DNA of 15,712 bases from Acidobacteriota bacterium (GTDB taxonomy: Bacteria; Acidobacteriota; Vicinamibacteria; Vicinamibacterales; UBA8438): assembly GCA_005778315.1 (NCBI GenBank), contig SXOW01000401.1, positions 1 to 15,712 of the forward strand. The letters run 5' to 3'. Position numbers and translations under genes: made by a program. Below the pieces are notes generated by a model. The model was not told the DNA's origin, did no database searches, and worked only from the letters and a program-made list of their open reading frames with translations. Below, in pieces: positions 6,981 through 14,696 of this stretch. How positions within the stretch are numbered: position 1 is the stretch's first letter; each line of letters opens with the position of its first letter.

Positions 6981-7009
6981 AGCCAAACAGCGCAGCGGGA
7001 CGCAAGGCC
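6981..7009 (+). promoter_or_regulatory. c-di-GMP-I (GEMM) riboswitch-like core motif, incomplete
   Basis: The leader has CAAAC, eight bases, then GGGACGCAAGGCC. This differs at one position from the GGGACGCAAAGCC core that I recall as the hallmark of GEMM-I aptamers, and the CAAAC block is at the expected side. Against it: the intervening stem is short and lacks a GNRA loop, and the 5' GGC is GCC here. I also cannot draw the second aptamer stem in the roughly 40 bases left before the start codon. It may be a degenerate aptamer, another structured leader, or chance. Confidence 0.25.
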
Positions 7010-7049
7010 GCGACGCCGGTCATTCCAAACCCGAAGGAGACTCAGCACC

Positions 7050-9983
7050 ATGAGACGTCTTCGTGCATGGCCACTCAGCAGGGCGTATATCGCCTGCGTG
7101 AGCCTGGCGCTGATTTTCGCGACCGGAGTCCAGGCGTTTGCGCAGGGTCGGCAGACCGGCATGCTGCGCGGCTCGGCGCGCGACGCCACCAATGCGGTTC
7201 TACCCGGGGTCGTCGTGACCGCCGCGTCAGACGCCCTGCTGGGCACTCGGACCGGCGTGACCGATATGAACGGCATCTATGAAATCCTCGGCCTGCCGAA
7301 CGGCGAGTATGTCGTCACGTTCGAGCTCCAGGGTTTCACCACACTGGAAACCGAGACCACCGTCCCACTGGGTGGCGTCGTGGAAGCCAACGTGTCCATG
7401 CAGGTCGGACCGGTCGCTGAGGCGGTCCAGGTGACCGCGGTCGTCCCGACGCCGCTGGCGTCGAGCGAGGTCAGCGCCAACGTCACTGGCGAACAGGTTC
7501 GTATCCTCCCCATGGGCCGCAACCCATTCCGCATCGCCGAGATCGCGCCCGGCCTGACCAACAACACGGTGAACGATGGCCAGGTCACGATCAGCGGCGC
7601 GTTCGCCTACGACAACGTCTTTCTGATTGACGGCGTCGACACGAACGACAACCTCTTCGGGACGTCGAACAACCTGTTTATCGAAGACGCGATCGAAGAA
7701 ACCCAGGTGCTGACCTCCGGCATTTCTGCCGAGTATGGCCGGTTTTCCGGCGGTGTCATCAACGTGGTGACCAAGAGCGGCGGGAACGTGTTCTCCGGAA
7801 GCTTCCGCTCCAACCTCAACAAGCCCGACTGGATCTCGCGGACGCCGTTTGAGATCAAGAACGACAACGAGCGAACCGGGACATTCAAGAACAACACCAC
7901 GTATGAAACGACGGTGGGCGGCCCGATCCTGCAGGACCGGCTGTGGTTCTTCTACGCGAACCGGATCCAACGCGAAGAGGATCTGGAGACGTTCGACGAG
8001 ACCGGGTTCGAGTATCCAGACAAGTTCGACAACGACCGAAACCAAGTCAAGTTCACGGGCACCATCGCCCCGGGACACACGCTCGAAGGCAGCTATGTCC
8101 GGAACAGCACGAGCGAGTCGTCACCCAGCTTCAGCTTCTCCATCGACCCGAACACGCTAGTCACCCGGACACTGCCGAATGACCTAGTGGTCGCCACCTA
8201 TCGGGGCCCGGTGCGCAACGACCTCTTCGCGGAGTTCCAGGTCTCGCAGCGCGAGTTCGGGTTCCGGGGCTCTGGCGGCACCTCGACGGACATCGTCGAC
8301 TCGCCGTTCATCACTCTGACGCAGGCGCTGGGACACTACAACCACCCCTATTTCGACGCCACCGACCCGACTGACCGCAACAACCGACAATTCGCCGGCA
8401 GCCTGACGTATTACACGCCGACGAATCTCGGCTCGCACAGCATCAAAGGGGGATTCGAGCACTTCAAGTCGACCATGGCCGGAGGAAACTCGCAATCGGC
8501 CTCCGGCTACGTGTTCGATGCCGACTACGCGGCGGCACCGGACGGCTCTCCCCTTCAGGATGCCAACGGCTTCCTCCTGCCAGTGTTCTCCCCGGGCGAA
8601 AGCCTGATCGAGAACTGGATCCCTGTGCGCGGCGCCAGCCTCGACATCAAGACACTGTCGTTCTATGTGAACGACAACTGGACGGTGAACGACCACGTGT
8701 CCGTGAATATGGGCGTGCGGGCCGAGAAGGTGGACAGCGCCGCCACTGGCAACATCAACGCGATCGACCACGGTACCGTGGTGCCGCGCCTTGGGATGGC
8801 GGTCGACCCGCTTGGGGACGGACGGTTCACCTTCCAGTCGACCTACAGCCACTACGCCGGCAAGTACAACGAGGCGCAGTTCAGCCAGAACACCAACGTG
8901 GGCACGCCAGACCTTCTGCTCGGGGTGTATACCGGGCCGGCGGGACAAGGACGCGATTTCGCGCCCGGATTCGACCCGGCCAACTACTTCACCGTCGTGG
9001 GAGACTTTCCGATTCGTAACATCTTCTTCGACAGCGACCTGCAGTCGCCGGTGACCAAGGAGTTCACGGTGGGCGGTGGGACGACCCTGGGGGAACGCGG
9101 CTACGCGAAGCTCACATACATCAACCGCCGCGCCAGCGACTTCGTGGAGGACTTCATCGATATCGCCGGCGGCACGACCGAAATCATCAGCAATGGTGTC
9201 AACTTCGGTACATTCACCAACAAGAACTTCCGGAACACCGACGTGCTGAAGCGCGACTACGACGCGGTCGAATTACAGGGCCGCTATCAGGTGTTCGACG
9301 ACTTGATGATCGACGGCAGCTACACCGCCCAGATCAACAACCACGGCAACTTCGAGGGCGAGGCCACGAACCAGCCAGCGCTCTCGTCGGACGCGTTCGA
9401 CTACCCTGAGATCACGCCCGAAGATCGGTATTTCCCGTATGGCCGTCTGGACGAATTCCAGCGCCACAAGCTGCGGATCTTCGGGATCTACAGCATGGGC
9501 CTCGGACGCTTCGGGAACCTCGACGTCGGTGGCATCCTGCGCGCCAACTCCGGGCTGGCCTACAGCCTCCGGTCGACCGGCATCGGATCGAACGCGACCC
9601 AGCAGTCAATCCTGGCCGGCCTCGGCTACCCGGACGAGCCGTCGTCGCGCACGATCTACTACACACAGGGTCGGGGCTCGGAGACCTTCAACGGCTACGC
9701 CCTCTTCGACCTCTCGCTCAACTACGACATCCCGGTGTGGGAAACGCTCAGCCCGTGGATCAAAGCGAACGTCTTCAACCTGTTCAACAACGACAAGCTC
9801 CTCCAGTTCAACACCACCGTCAGGCCGGACGCCTCAGGCCCGATCGACGCGCTCGGGATTCCTACCACCTTCACCAAGGGCCGACGTTTCGGCGAGGCGA
9901 CCTCGCCGGATCACTTTGCGCACTATCTTCCTGGGCTCGACGGCCTGCGGGCGTTCCAGTTGGCATTCGGCGTCCGCTGGTAG
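7050..9983 (+). CDS. TonB-dependent outer membrane receptor with N-terminal carboxypeptidase-regulatory-like domain
   Basis: This is an outer membrane transporter of 977 residues that would take up a large or scarce substrate using TonB energy. ATG 7050 has AAGGAG ten bases upstream. Residues 1-31 are a signal peptide ending AFA before QGRQ. Residues about 34-118 form the carboxypeptidase-regulatory-like domain (GSARDATNAVLPGVVVT; DMNGIYEILGLPNGEYVV) seen in SusC-like and Acidobacteriota receptors. The plug spans about 125-245, with FLIDGVDTNDN and the typical GISAEYGRFSGGVINVVTKS. The rest alternates in the manner of a 22-strand barrel. The chain ends AFQLAFGVRW, with the C-terminal aromatic expected of BamA substrates. 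No SusD gene lies beside it; the nearest partners are the two secreted TPR proteins upstream. The substrate cannot be read from sequence. It is followed by a strong terminator. Confidence 0.93.
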   Translation: MRRLRAWPLSRAYIACVSLALIFATGVQAFAQGRQTGMLRGSARDATNAVLPGVVVTAASDALLGTRTGVTDMNGIYEILGLPNGEYVVTFELQGFTTLETETTVPLGGVVEANVSMQVGPVAEAVQVTAVVPTPLASSEVSANVTGEQVRILPMGRNPFRIAEIAPGLTNNTVNDGQVTISGAFAYDNVFLIDGVDTNDNLFGTSNNLFIEDAIEETQVLTSGISAEYGRFSGGVINVVTKSGGNVFSGSFRSNLNKPDWISRTPFEIKNDNERTGTFKNNTTYETTVGGPILQDRLWFFYANRIQREEDLETFDETGFEYPDKFDNDRNQVKFTGTIAPGHTLEGSYVRNSTSESSPSFSFSIDPNTLVTRTLPNDLVVATYRGPVRNDLFAEFQVSQREFGFRGSGGTSTDIVDSPFITLTQALGHYNHPYFDATDPTDRNNRQFAGSLTYYTPTNLGSHSIKGGFEHFKSTMAGGNSQSASGYVFDADYAAAPDGSPLQDANGFLLPVFSPGESLIENWIPVRGASLDIKTLSFYVNDNWTVNDHVSVNMGVRAEKVDSAATGNINAIDHGTVVPRLGMAVDPLGDGRFTFQSTYSHYAGKYNEAQFSQNTNVGTPDLLLGVYTGPAGQGRDFAPGFDPANYFTVVGDFPIRNIFFDSDLQSPVTKEFTVGGGTTLGERGYAKLTYINRRASDFVEDFIDIAGGTTEIISNGVNFGTFTNKNFRNTDVLKRDYDAVELQGRYQVFDDLMIDGSYTAQINNHGNFEGEATNQPALSSDAFDYPEITPEDRYFPYGRLDEFQRHKLRIFGIYSMGLGRFGNLDVGGILRANSGLAYSLRSTGIGSNATQQSILAGLGYPDEPSSRTIYYTQGRGSETFNGYALFDLSLNYDIPVWETLSPWIKANVFNLFNNDKLLQFNTTVRPDASGPIDALGIPTTFTKGRRFGEATSPDHFAHYLPGLDGLRAFQLAFGVRW

Positions 9984-10038
9984 TACCTGACACCCCTGCC
10001 CTGGGACCCGCAGCCGGGTTCCCGCGGCAAGCTCTCTC

Positions 10039-10073
10039 ACAAGGGCGATGCCATCCGGCATCGCCCTTGTTTT
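10039..10073 (+). terminator. Strong intrinsic terminator after the TonB-dependent receptor
   Basis: A perfect 14-bp stem, ACAAGGGCGATGCC (10039-10052) with GGCATCGCCCTTGT (10057-10070), closes on the loop ATCC and runs into a T-rich tail (TTGTTTTG). It isolates the receptor from the fatty-acid operon downstream. The A-rich 5' side is short, so action on the opposite strand is uncertain. Confidence 0.93.
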
Positions 10074-10149
10074 GTACCGCGCGTCCGTCGTCAGCGTCGC
10101 AGGTCATCGGTGATAGATGGTCCCCTGTTGGGGCGTGAGCACGCGCCTG

Positions 10150-10179
10150 TTGACACCTGTCCTGGTCAACTGGAATAAT
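10150..10179 (+). promoter_or_regulatory. Near-consensus promoter of the fadR-fadN operon
   Basis: TTGACA (10150-10155) is a perfect -35. After 18 bases comes AATAAT (10174-10179, five of six), preceded by an extended -10 (TGG, 10171-10173). Transcription would begin near 10186, next to the FadR palindrome. TTGAC (10150-10154) and GTCAA (10165-10169) also form an imperfectly spaced inverted repeat in the promoter. This is the best promoter in the window. Confidence 0.8.
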
Positions 10180-10184
10180 CCGGG

Positions 10185-10206
10185 AATGAATGAATATTCA
10201 TTCATT
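10185..10206 (+). promoter_or_regulatory. FadR operator: 22-bp perfect palindrome at the transcription start
   Basis: The central 18 bases, TGAATGAATATTCATTCA (10187-10204), fit the Bacillus subtilis FadR box as I recall it, TGAATGANTANTCATTCA, at every fixed position. Two more paired bases on each side extend it to 22 bp. It begins just after the -10 box and covers the expected start site, so bound repressor would block the polymerase. The regulator encoded immediately downstream is a FadR-type TetR protein, which implies autoregulation. Acyl-CoA would be the expected inducer. Confidence 0.85.
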
Positions 10207-10226
10207 TCGAATCGCGGCCACGACTA

Positions 10227-10847
10227 ATGCCTGCCTCCGTTACCATCTCCCGGCGCCCGGCGAAGACGTCGCCCGCCACAGACAAGCGTGAGCTCATTCT
10301 GCGCGCCGCCATCAAACTGTTCGCGAACCGTGGGTTTTTTCATGCCCAGGTGGCCGATGTCGCGCGCGAAGCAGGCATTGCGGCCGGAACCGTGTATCTC
10401 TATTTCGAGAACAAGGACGACCTGCTGATTTCTATCTTCGAGCGCACGATGGAGCAGGCCATGGAGGAAGGCCGGCAGGCCCTGACCCACGTGTCTGACC
10501 CGATCGAGCGACTTCGGGTGTTGGCTCGCTTGCACCTCGCACGACTTGGCGAGGACCGGGACCTTGCCGTGGTCTTCCAGGTCGAGTTGCGACAGTCGAT
10601 CAAGTTCATGGAGCGCTTCTCGTCCACGCTCCTCCAAGACTACTTGCGCGCGATGCGCGACGCGATCGCGGACGCACAGCGGGCAGGCCAGTTCCGGCAG
10701 GAGCTGAGCGCAACGTTTGCCGCCAAGGCACTCTTTGGCGCTCTGGATGAAATGGCAACCAACTGGATACTCAGCCGCAAGCGTTACGCGCTGGCCGGCC
10801 AGGCCGACGATGTCGTCGACCTCTTCGTGCGGGGAATGACACCATGA
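10227..10847 (+). CDS. fadR: FadR-type TetR-family regulator of fatty-acid degradation
   Basis: This is a 206-residue TetR/AcrR transcription factor. After a disordered N-terminus (1-18), the helix-turn-helix spans about 22-62, with VADVAREAGIAAGTVYLYF as the recognition region. The C-terminal ligand domain contains LAVVFQVELRQS, closely resembling the LAIVTQLELRQS stretch I recall from Bacillus FadR (YsiA), and GALDEMATNWIL, resembling that protein's dimer-face region. FadR proteins repress beta-oxidation genes and release DNA on binding long-chain acyl-CoA. The adjoining operator and fadN-fadA genes strongly support that role here. ATG 10227 has no clear ribosome binding site, and the leader is only about 41 bases. 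The stop overlaps the fadN start (ATGA), so regulator and enzymes are co-translated. A different acyl-CoA-responsive TetR member is the main alternative. Confidence 0.9.
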   Translation: MPASVTISRRPAKTSPATDKRELILRAAIKLFANRGFFHAQVADVAREAGIAAGTVYLYFENKDDLLISIFERTMEQAMEEGRQALTHVSDPIERLRVLARLHLARLGEDRDLAVVFQVELRQSIKFMERFSSTLLQDYLRAMRDAIADAQRAGQFRQELSATFAAKALFGALDEMATNWILSRKRYALAGQADDVVDLFVRGMTP

Positions 10848-13168
10848 CCAGGACGGACACCATCATTCGCCCGATCCGCTCCGTGGCGGTCCTCGGCGCC
10901 GGGACGATGGGGGCCCAGATCGCAGCCCACGTCGCAAACGCCGGGCTCCCCGTGGTGTTACTGGATCTCGACGCGACCGCGGCCGGGACAGGGCTGAAAC
11001 GAGCCGCGAGCCTGAAACCGGACCCGTTCTTCACGAAGGAGGCGCGGGCGCTGGTCACGCTGGGAGGATTCGACACCGATCTCGCCGCCATCGCGGACGC
11101 CGATTGGATCATCGAAGTCGTCATCGAGCGCCTCGATGCCAAACAGGCGCTGCTCGAACGGGTCGAGGCGCACCGACGGGTAGACGCGATTGTCACCTCG
11201 AACACCTCCGGCATCCCGATCGGCACGATCGCCAAGGGCCGCTCCGAAGGGTTCCGCCGACACTGGGCTGGCACCCACTTCTTCAATCCGCCGCGCTATC
11301 TTCGCCTCGTCGAGATCATCCCCACCCCGGAGACCGACCCGGCCGTCGTCGCCACGCTGTCGGACTTCGTCGACCGACGACTGGGCAAGGGCGTCGTCGT
11401 GGCGAAAGACACGCCAAACTTCATTGCGAATCGTATCGGGCTGTTCGGCGTCATGCGCGTGCTGGAACAACTCGAGACCGGGCAATACACCATCGAACAG
11501 ATCGACGCCCTGACCGGTCCACTGGTGGGCCGTCCGAAGAGTGCGACGTTCCGCACGATGGACATCGCGGGGATCGACATCCTGACCCACGTGGCGACCA
11601 ACCTGGCCGAACGGCTCGAGTCCGCCGAGGAGCGGAGCGCGTTTGCAGTGCCAGCGCTGGTGCAGAAACTGGTCGAGCGCGGGTGGATCGGCGAGAAAGC
11701 GGGCCAGGGCTTCTACAAGAACGAGCGCGGACCGCAAGGGAGTCACATCCTGACCCTCGACCCCGCGACCATGGAATACCGGCCGCAGCAATCGTCTCGG
11801 CTGCCGGCCGTGGACGCGGCCCGTACCATTGAAGACCCCGCGGCACGTCTGCGCGCGCTGTTCGGAGCCCGAGACAGTGTGGGCTCGTTCATGCGGGCGA
11901 CATTGGGCCAGACCCTCCTCTACGCGGCTGAGGTGGCCCCACAGATTGCTCATCGTCCAGACGATGTCGACCGTGCGATGCGCTGGGGCTTCGGGTGGGA
12001 CCAGGGACCATTCGAGCTGCTAGACGTGCTTGGAGTCGACACGGTGCTCGCGGCCGACGGTCGAAAAGACCTGACTCCGGACGCCCGGCGGTGGGCCTCG
12101 CTCCCGCCCCAAACCGACGGCACAGCGCGGAGGTTTCGGAGCTCGCCACTCCCACCGGCTGGACCTGGCCTCCAGCTACTGGCTCTGGCCAAGCGAGACG
12201 GCGCGGTGGTCAAACGCACCGCTGGCGCGAGTCTTGTGGATCTGGGCGACGGCGTGCTGGTGGTGGAATTCCACTCCAAGCTCAACACCATCGGAAGCGA
12301 TACGGTGCAGATGCTCACCGGGGGTGTCGTCGAGGCGGCGGAGCGATTCGCCGGCCTGGTCGTGGGGAACGATGCGCCGACTTTCTGTGCCGGCGCCAAC
12401 CTGATGATGGTGTTGCTCGAGGCGCAGGAGGGGAACTGGGACGAGATTGACCTCATGGTGCGAGGGTTCCAGCGAGCCATTCTCGGACTTCGCTATTCGC
12501 CCGTGCCGGTCGTGGTCGCGCCGGCCGGACTCACCCTCGGCGGCGGGTGCGAAATGGTGCTGCATGGCGATCGGGTCCAAGCGGCGGCCGAGTCATACAT
12601 GGGGCAAGTCGAAGTCGGGGTCGGGCTGATCCCAGCCGGGTGTGGGACGAAGGAACTGACCATGCGGGCCATCGACGCCACGGTTCGCGGCACCGACCCG
12701 CTCCCGAGGCTCCAGCACGCGTTCGAGTTGATCGGGTTTGGCACGGTGTCGACCAGCGCGAGCCACGCGAAACAGTTGGGTCTGATGCGCGATGTCGACG
12801 GCATCACGATGAACCGGGAACGGCTGATGTCCGACGCGAAGGCGACGGTCCTCGACCGGGTGCGTGATGGCTATCAGGCGCCACCTCGTCGCACCGCCAT
12901 TGAGGTCGGTGGCGAAGACCAGCGAGCGGCGCTGGACCTGGGCATCCACCTCGCGTGGCGGGGGGGCCGTATCAGCGACCACGACGCCCTGATCGCGCGC
13001 AAGATTGCGCACATCATGACCGGTGGCGACCTGCCTCACGCAACGAGCGTGTCCGAGCAGTATCTGCTCGATCTGGAGCGCGAGGCGTTCTTGAGTCTCT
13101 GTGGTGAGCGGGCGACACTCGAACGGATCAGCCACACCCTGAAGACCGGCAAGACACTACGGAACTAG
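10844..13168 (+). CDS. fadN: FadN-type 3-hydroxyacyl-CoA dehydrogenase/enoyl-CoA hydratase
   Basis: This is a bifunctional beta-oxidation enzyme of 774 residues in the Bacillus FadN order: dehydrogenase first, hydratase last, the reverse of Escherichia coli FadB. The NAD-binding fold opens with GAGTMG (18-23) and Asp41. Catalytic residues of the dehydrogenase are visible as Ser119 (SNTSG), His145 (HFFNP), Glu157 (LVEII) and Asn196 (PNFIANRIG). The dehydrogenase C-terminal domains run to about 430. The crotonase part starts near 465, with the oxyanion-hole segment PTFCAGANL near 512 and LGGGCEM. Glu570 and Glu590 (GQVEVGVGLIPAG) are 20 residues apart, matching the paired glutamates of enoyl-CoA hydratase, so both activities should be intact. 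ATG 10844 overlaps the fadR stop. It would convert enoyl-CoA to 3-ketoacyl-CoA for the downstream thiolase. Confidence 0.94.
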   Translation: MTRTDTIIRPIRSVAVLGAGTMGAQIAAHVANAGLPVVLLDLDATAAGTGLKRAASLKPDPFFTKEARALVTLGGFDTDLAAIADADWIIEVVIERLDAKQALLERVEAHRRVDAIVTSNTSGIPIGTIAKGRSEGFRRHWAGTHFFNPPRYLRLVEIIPTPETDPAVVATLSDFVDRRLGKGVVVAKDTPNFIANRIGLFGVMRVLEQLETGQYTIEQIDALTGPLVGRPKSATFRTMDIAGIDILTHVATNLAERLESAEERSAFAVPALVQKLVERGWIGEKAGQGFYKNERGPQGSHILTLDPATMEYRPQQSSRLPAVDAARTIEDPAARLRALFGARDSVGSFMRATLGQTLLYAAEVAPQIAHRPDDVDRAMRWGFGWDQGPFELLDVLGVDTVLAADGRKDLTPDARRWASLPPQTDGTARRFRSSPLPPAGPGLQLLALAKRDGAVVKRTAGASLVDLGDGVLVVEFHSKLNTIGSDTVQMLTGGVVEAAERFAGLVVGNDAPTFCAGANLMMVLLEAQEGNWDEIDLMVRGFQRAILGLRYSPVPVVVAPAGLTLGGGCEMVLHGDRVQAAAESYMGQVEVGVGLIPAGCGTKELTMRAIDATVRGTDPLPRLQHAFELIGFGTVSTSASHAKQLGLMRDVDGITMNRERLMSDAKATVLDRVRDGYQAPPRRTAIEVGGEDQRAALDLGIHLAWRGGRISDHDALIARKIAHIMTGGDLPHATSVSEQYLLDLEREAFLSLCGERATLERISHTLKTGKTLRN

Positions 13169-13207
13169 TGACGTGAACCCGTCTGAGCAAGCCAGGATGA
13201 CTGTCGC

Positions 13208-14026
13208 ATGATTGACGTGGGTTCCGGTCCGCCGGTGCTGCTCATCCCTGGGGTCCAGGGACGAGGGGAGTGGATGGGTCCCGCCATCGACCGTCTCAAA
13301 GAGCGGTGCCGGGTCATCAGCTTCTCGCTCGCCGGCGACACTGGAAGCACCCGGCGTTTCGACCCCGCCCGTGGCTTCGACAACTATGTCGACCAGATCG
13401 AGGCGGCGCTGCACGGCCCCGGGATAGACCGAATTGCCGTCTGCGGCGTGTCGTTCGGAGGCCTTGTGGCGCTGCAGTGGGCTGCCCAACGACCGGAACG
13501 AACCCAGGCGTTGGTGCTCGTGTCCACCCCGGCCCCAGACTTCAAGCCAGACTGCCGCATGCAGTGGTATCTGCGCGCCCCGCGCCTGCTGTCACCGCTG
13601 TTCGCGGCGCAGTCGCCATTTCGGCTGGGGCCGGAGATCTGGCGGGCGTTCGACGGCCTGGGCGCGCGCGCCAGGTTCAGCGCGGCGCACCTCTCGTGCA
13701 TTGCGCGGGCCCCGTTCTCGCCGACGCGGATGGCCGAGCGGGCGCGGTTGTTGACGGAGACGGACTTCGTCGAGACGTGCCGACACGTGTCAGCACCCAC
13801 ACTCATAGTGACGGGCGAGCCGGGACTTGACCGCGTCGTACCGGTCACGGGCACCCGCTCCTATGCCACCCGTATCGGCGGCGCGCGCCACGCAACCTTG
13901 GAACGCACGGGCCACATCGGTCTGATCACACGGCCGGACCGGTTCGCCGATCTGGTAGGACAGTTCGTCGAGGACACCGCCGACCAGACCTGCCCGTCGC
14001 GCGACGCATTGCGGCGACCGGCCTGA
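13208..14026 (+). CDS. Alpha/beta hydrolase of unknown substrate in the fad operon
   Basis: This 272-residue alpha/beta-hydrolase-fold protein begins at ATG 13208, with AGGA ten bases upstream; no earlier in-frame start exists after the TGA at 13184-13186. The strand and oxyanion segment VLLIPGVQGRGEWM (10-23) opens the fold. The nucleophile elbow GVSFGG holds Ser82. Asp208 (GEPGLDRVVP) and His236 (ERTGHIGLI) complete a plausible triad. There is no signal peptide, so it should act in the cytoplasm. It lies 39 bases after fadN, within the predicted FadR operon. A thioesterase or esterase that handles acyl-CoA or ester substrates would fit the context, but the fold is used for many reactions and the substrate is not readable from the sequence. 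The last 20 residues are polar and look like an extra tail. Confidence 0.8.
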   Translation: MIDVGSGPPVLLIPGVQGRGEWMGPAIDRLKERCRVISFSLAGDTGSTRRFDPARGFDNYVDQIEAALHGPGIDRIAVCGVSFGGLVALQWAAQRPERTQALVLVSTPAPDFKPDCRMQWYLRAPRLLSPLFAAQSPFRLGPEIWRAFDGLGARARFSAAHLSCIARAPFSPTRMAERARLLTETDFVETCRHVSAPTLIVTGEPGLDRVVPVTGTRSYATRIGGARHATLERTGHIGLITRPDRFADLVGQFVEDTADQTCPSRDALRRPA

Positions 14027-14039
14027 CCCGACCAGCATC

Positions 14040-14696
14040 ATGGTACCGACCACCCAGCCGGTCGCAACGATCCGTCAGTTCTCCGGTCCCGCGGGCATCC
14101 TGGAGTCTCTCTTCGAACACCCGACTGGTGTTCCCCGGGCGGTGATGGTCTTCGGACATCCGCACCCCCAATACGGTGGGACGATGCACAGCAAAGTCGT
14201 GTATCGCGCCGCCAAGACGTTTCTGGAACTCGGATGCGCGGTCCTGCGGTTCAACTTCCGCGGGGTCGGCGCCAGCGAGGGACAGTGGGACAACGGTCGC
14301 GGCGAACAGGACGATTTCCGGGCGGCGATCGACCAGGCCGCGGCCACCTACCCCGGCGTGGAGCTCTGGGCGGGTGGATTCTCGTTCGGTGCCTGGATGG
14401 CTCTGTCCGTCGGGATCGCCGACCCGCGAATCACAACGCTGCTTGCAATTGCCCCTCCCGTCGGACGCTATGACTGCACGGAGGCAGCGGCAAGTGGCAA
14501 GCGGATCCACTTCATCCATGGCGCGCAGGACGAACTCATACCGGTAGCCGAACTGCGAGCACACTACGACAATGTCAGCGAACCGAAGACGCTGACGGTC
14601 ATCGACGGCGCCAGCCATCTCTTCGAGGGCCAGGTCGGAGAAGTTGGCGACGCTATCCGGACCATTTTCTCGGTCCACACGGAGGAAGAGTCATGA
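14040..14696 (+). CDS. COG2945-type alpha/beta hydrolase in the fad operon
   Basis: This compact 218-residue alpha/beta hydrolase belongs to the group marked by HPHPQYGGTMHSKVVYRAA (40-58) and FNFRGVGASEG (71-81), both diagnostic of COG2945-like proteins. The elbow GFSFGA carries Ser115. Asp164 (HGAQDELIP) and His193 (DGASHLFEG) complete the triad. It lacks the large cap domain of many relatives and lacks a signal peptide. ATG 14040 is 13 bases after the previous stop, and its own stop overlaps the fadA start (ATGA), so it is firmly inside the beta-oxidation operon. Family members have no agreed substrate. It is not a close copy of the neighbouring hydrolase: length, elbow context and surrounding motifs differ. 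A role in acyl-CoA or fatty-ester hydrolysis is inferred from context only. Confidence 0.85.
   Translation: MVPTTQPVATIRQFSGPAGILESLFEHPTGVPRAVMVFGHPHPQYGGTMHSKVVYRAAKTFLELGCAVLRFNFRGVGASEGQWDNGRGEQDDFRAAIDQAAATYPGVELWAGGFSFGAWMALSVGIADPRITTLLAIAPPVGRYDCTEAAASGKRIHFIHGAQDELIPVAELRAHYDNVSEPKTLTVIDGASHLFEGQVGEVGDAIRTIFSVHTEEES

Larger units (their letters stand above)
6775..7049 (+). other. Long leader region of the TonB-dependent receptor gene
   Basis: These 275 bases contain no credible gene; the short open frames have no start signal or protein-like composition. The stretch is noticeably more AT-rich than its surroundings at its 5' side. It holds a weak promoter candidate, an inverted repeat, a 10-base palindrome AACCATGGTT (6901-6910), a riboswitch-like motif (6981-7009) and the ribosome binding site AAGGAG (7034-7039), ten bases before ATG 7050. 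Confidence 0.6.

Noticed and set aside
8184..8948. 254-codon open frame on the minus strand inside the TonB-dependent receptor
   Set aside because: It is a complementary-strand shadow of a clear beta-barrel gene, with His/Arg/Val-rich low-information sequence and no ribosome binding site that I can see.
10958..11953. 331-codon open frame on the minus strand inside fadN
   Set aside because: It lies wholly antisense to a well-supported enzyme, its composition is Arg/Gly/His-rich as expected of a GC-rich shadow frame, and it matches no family I recognise.
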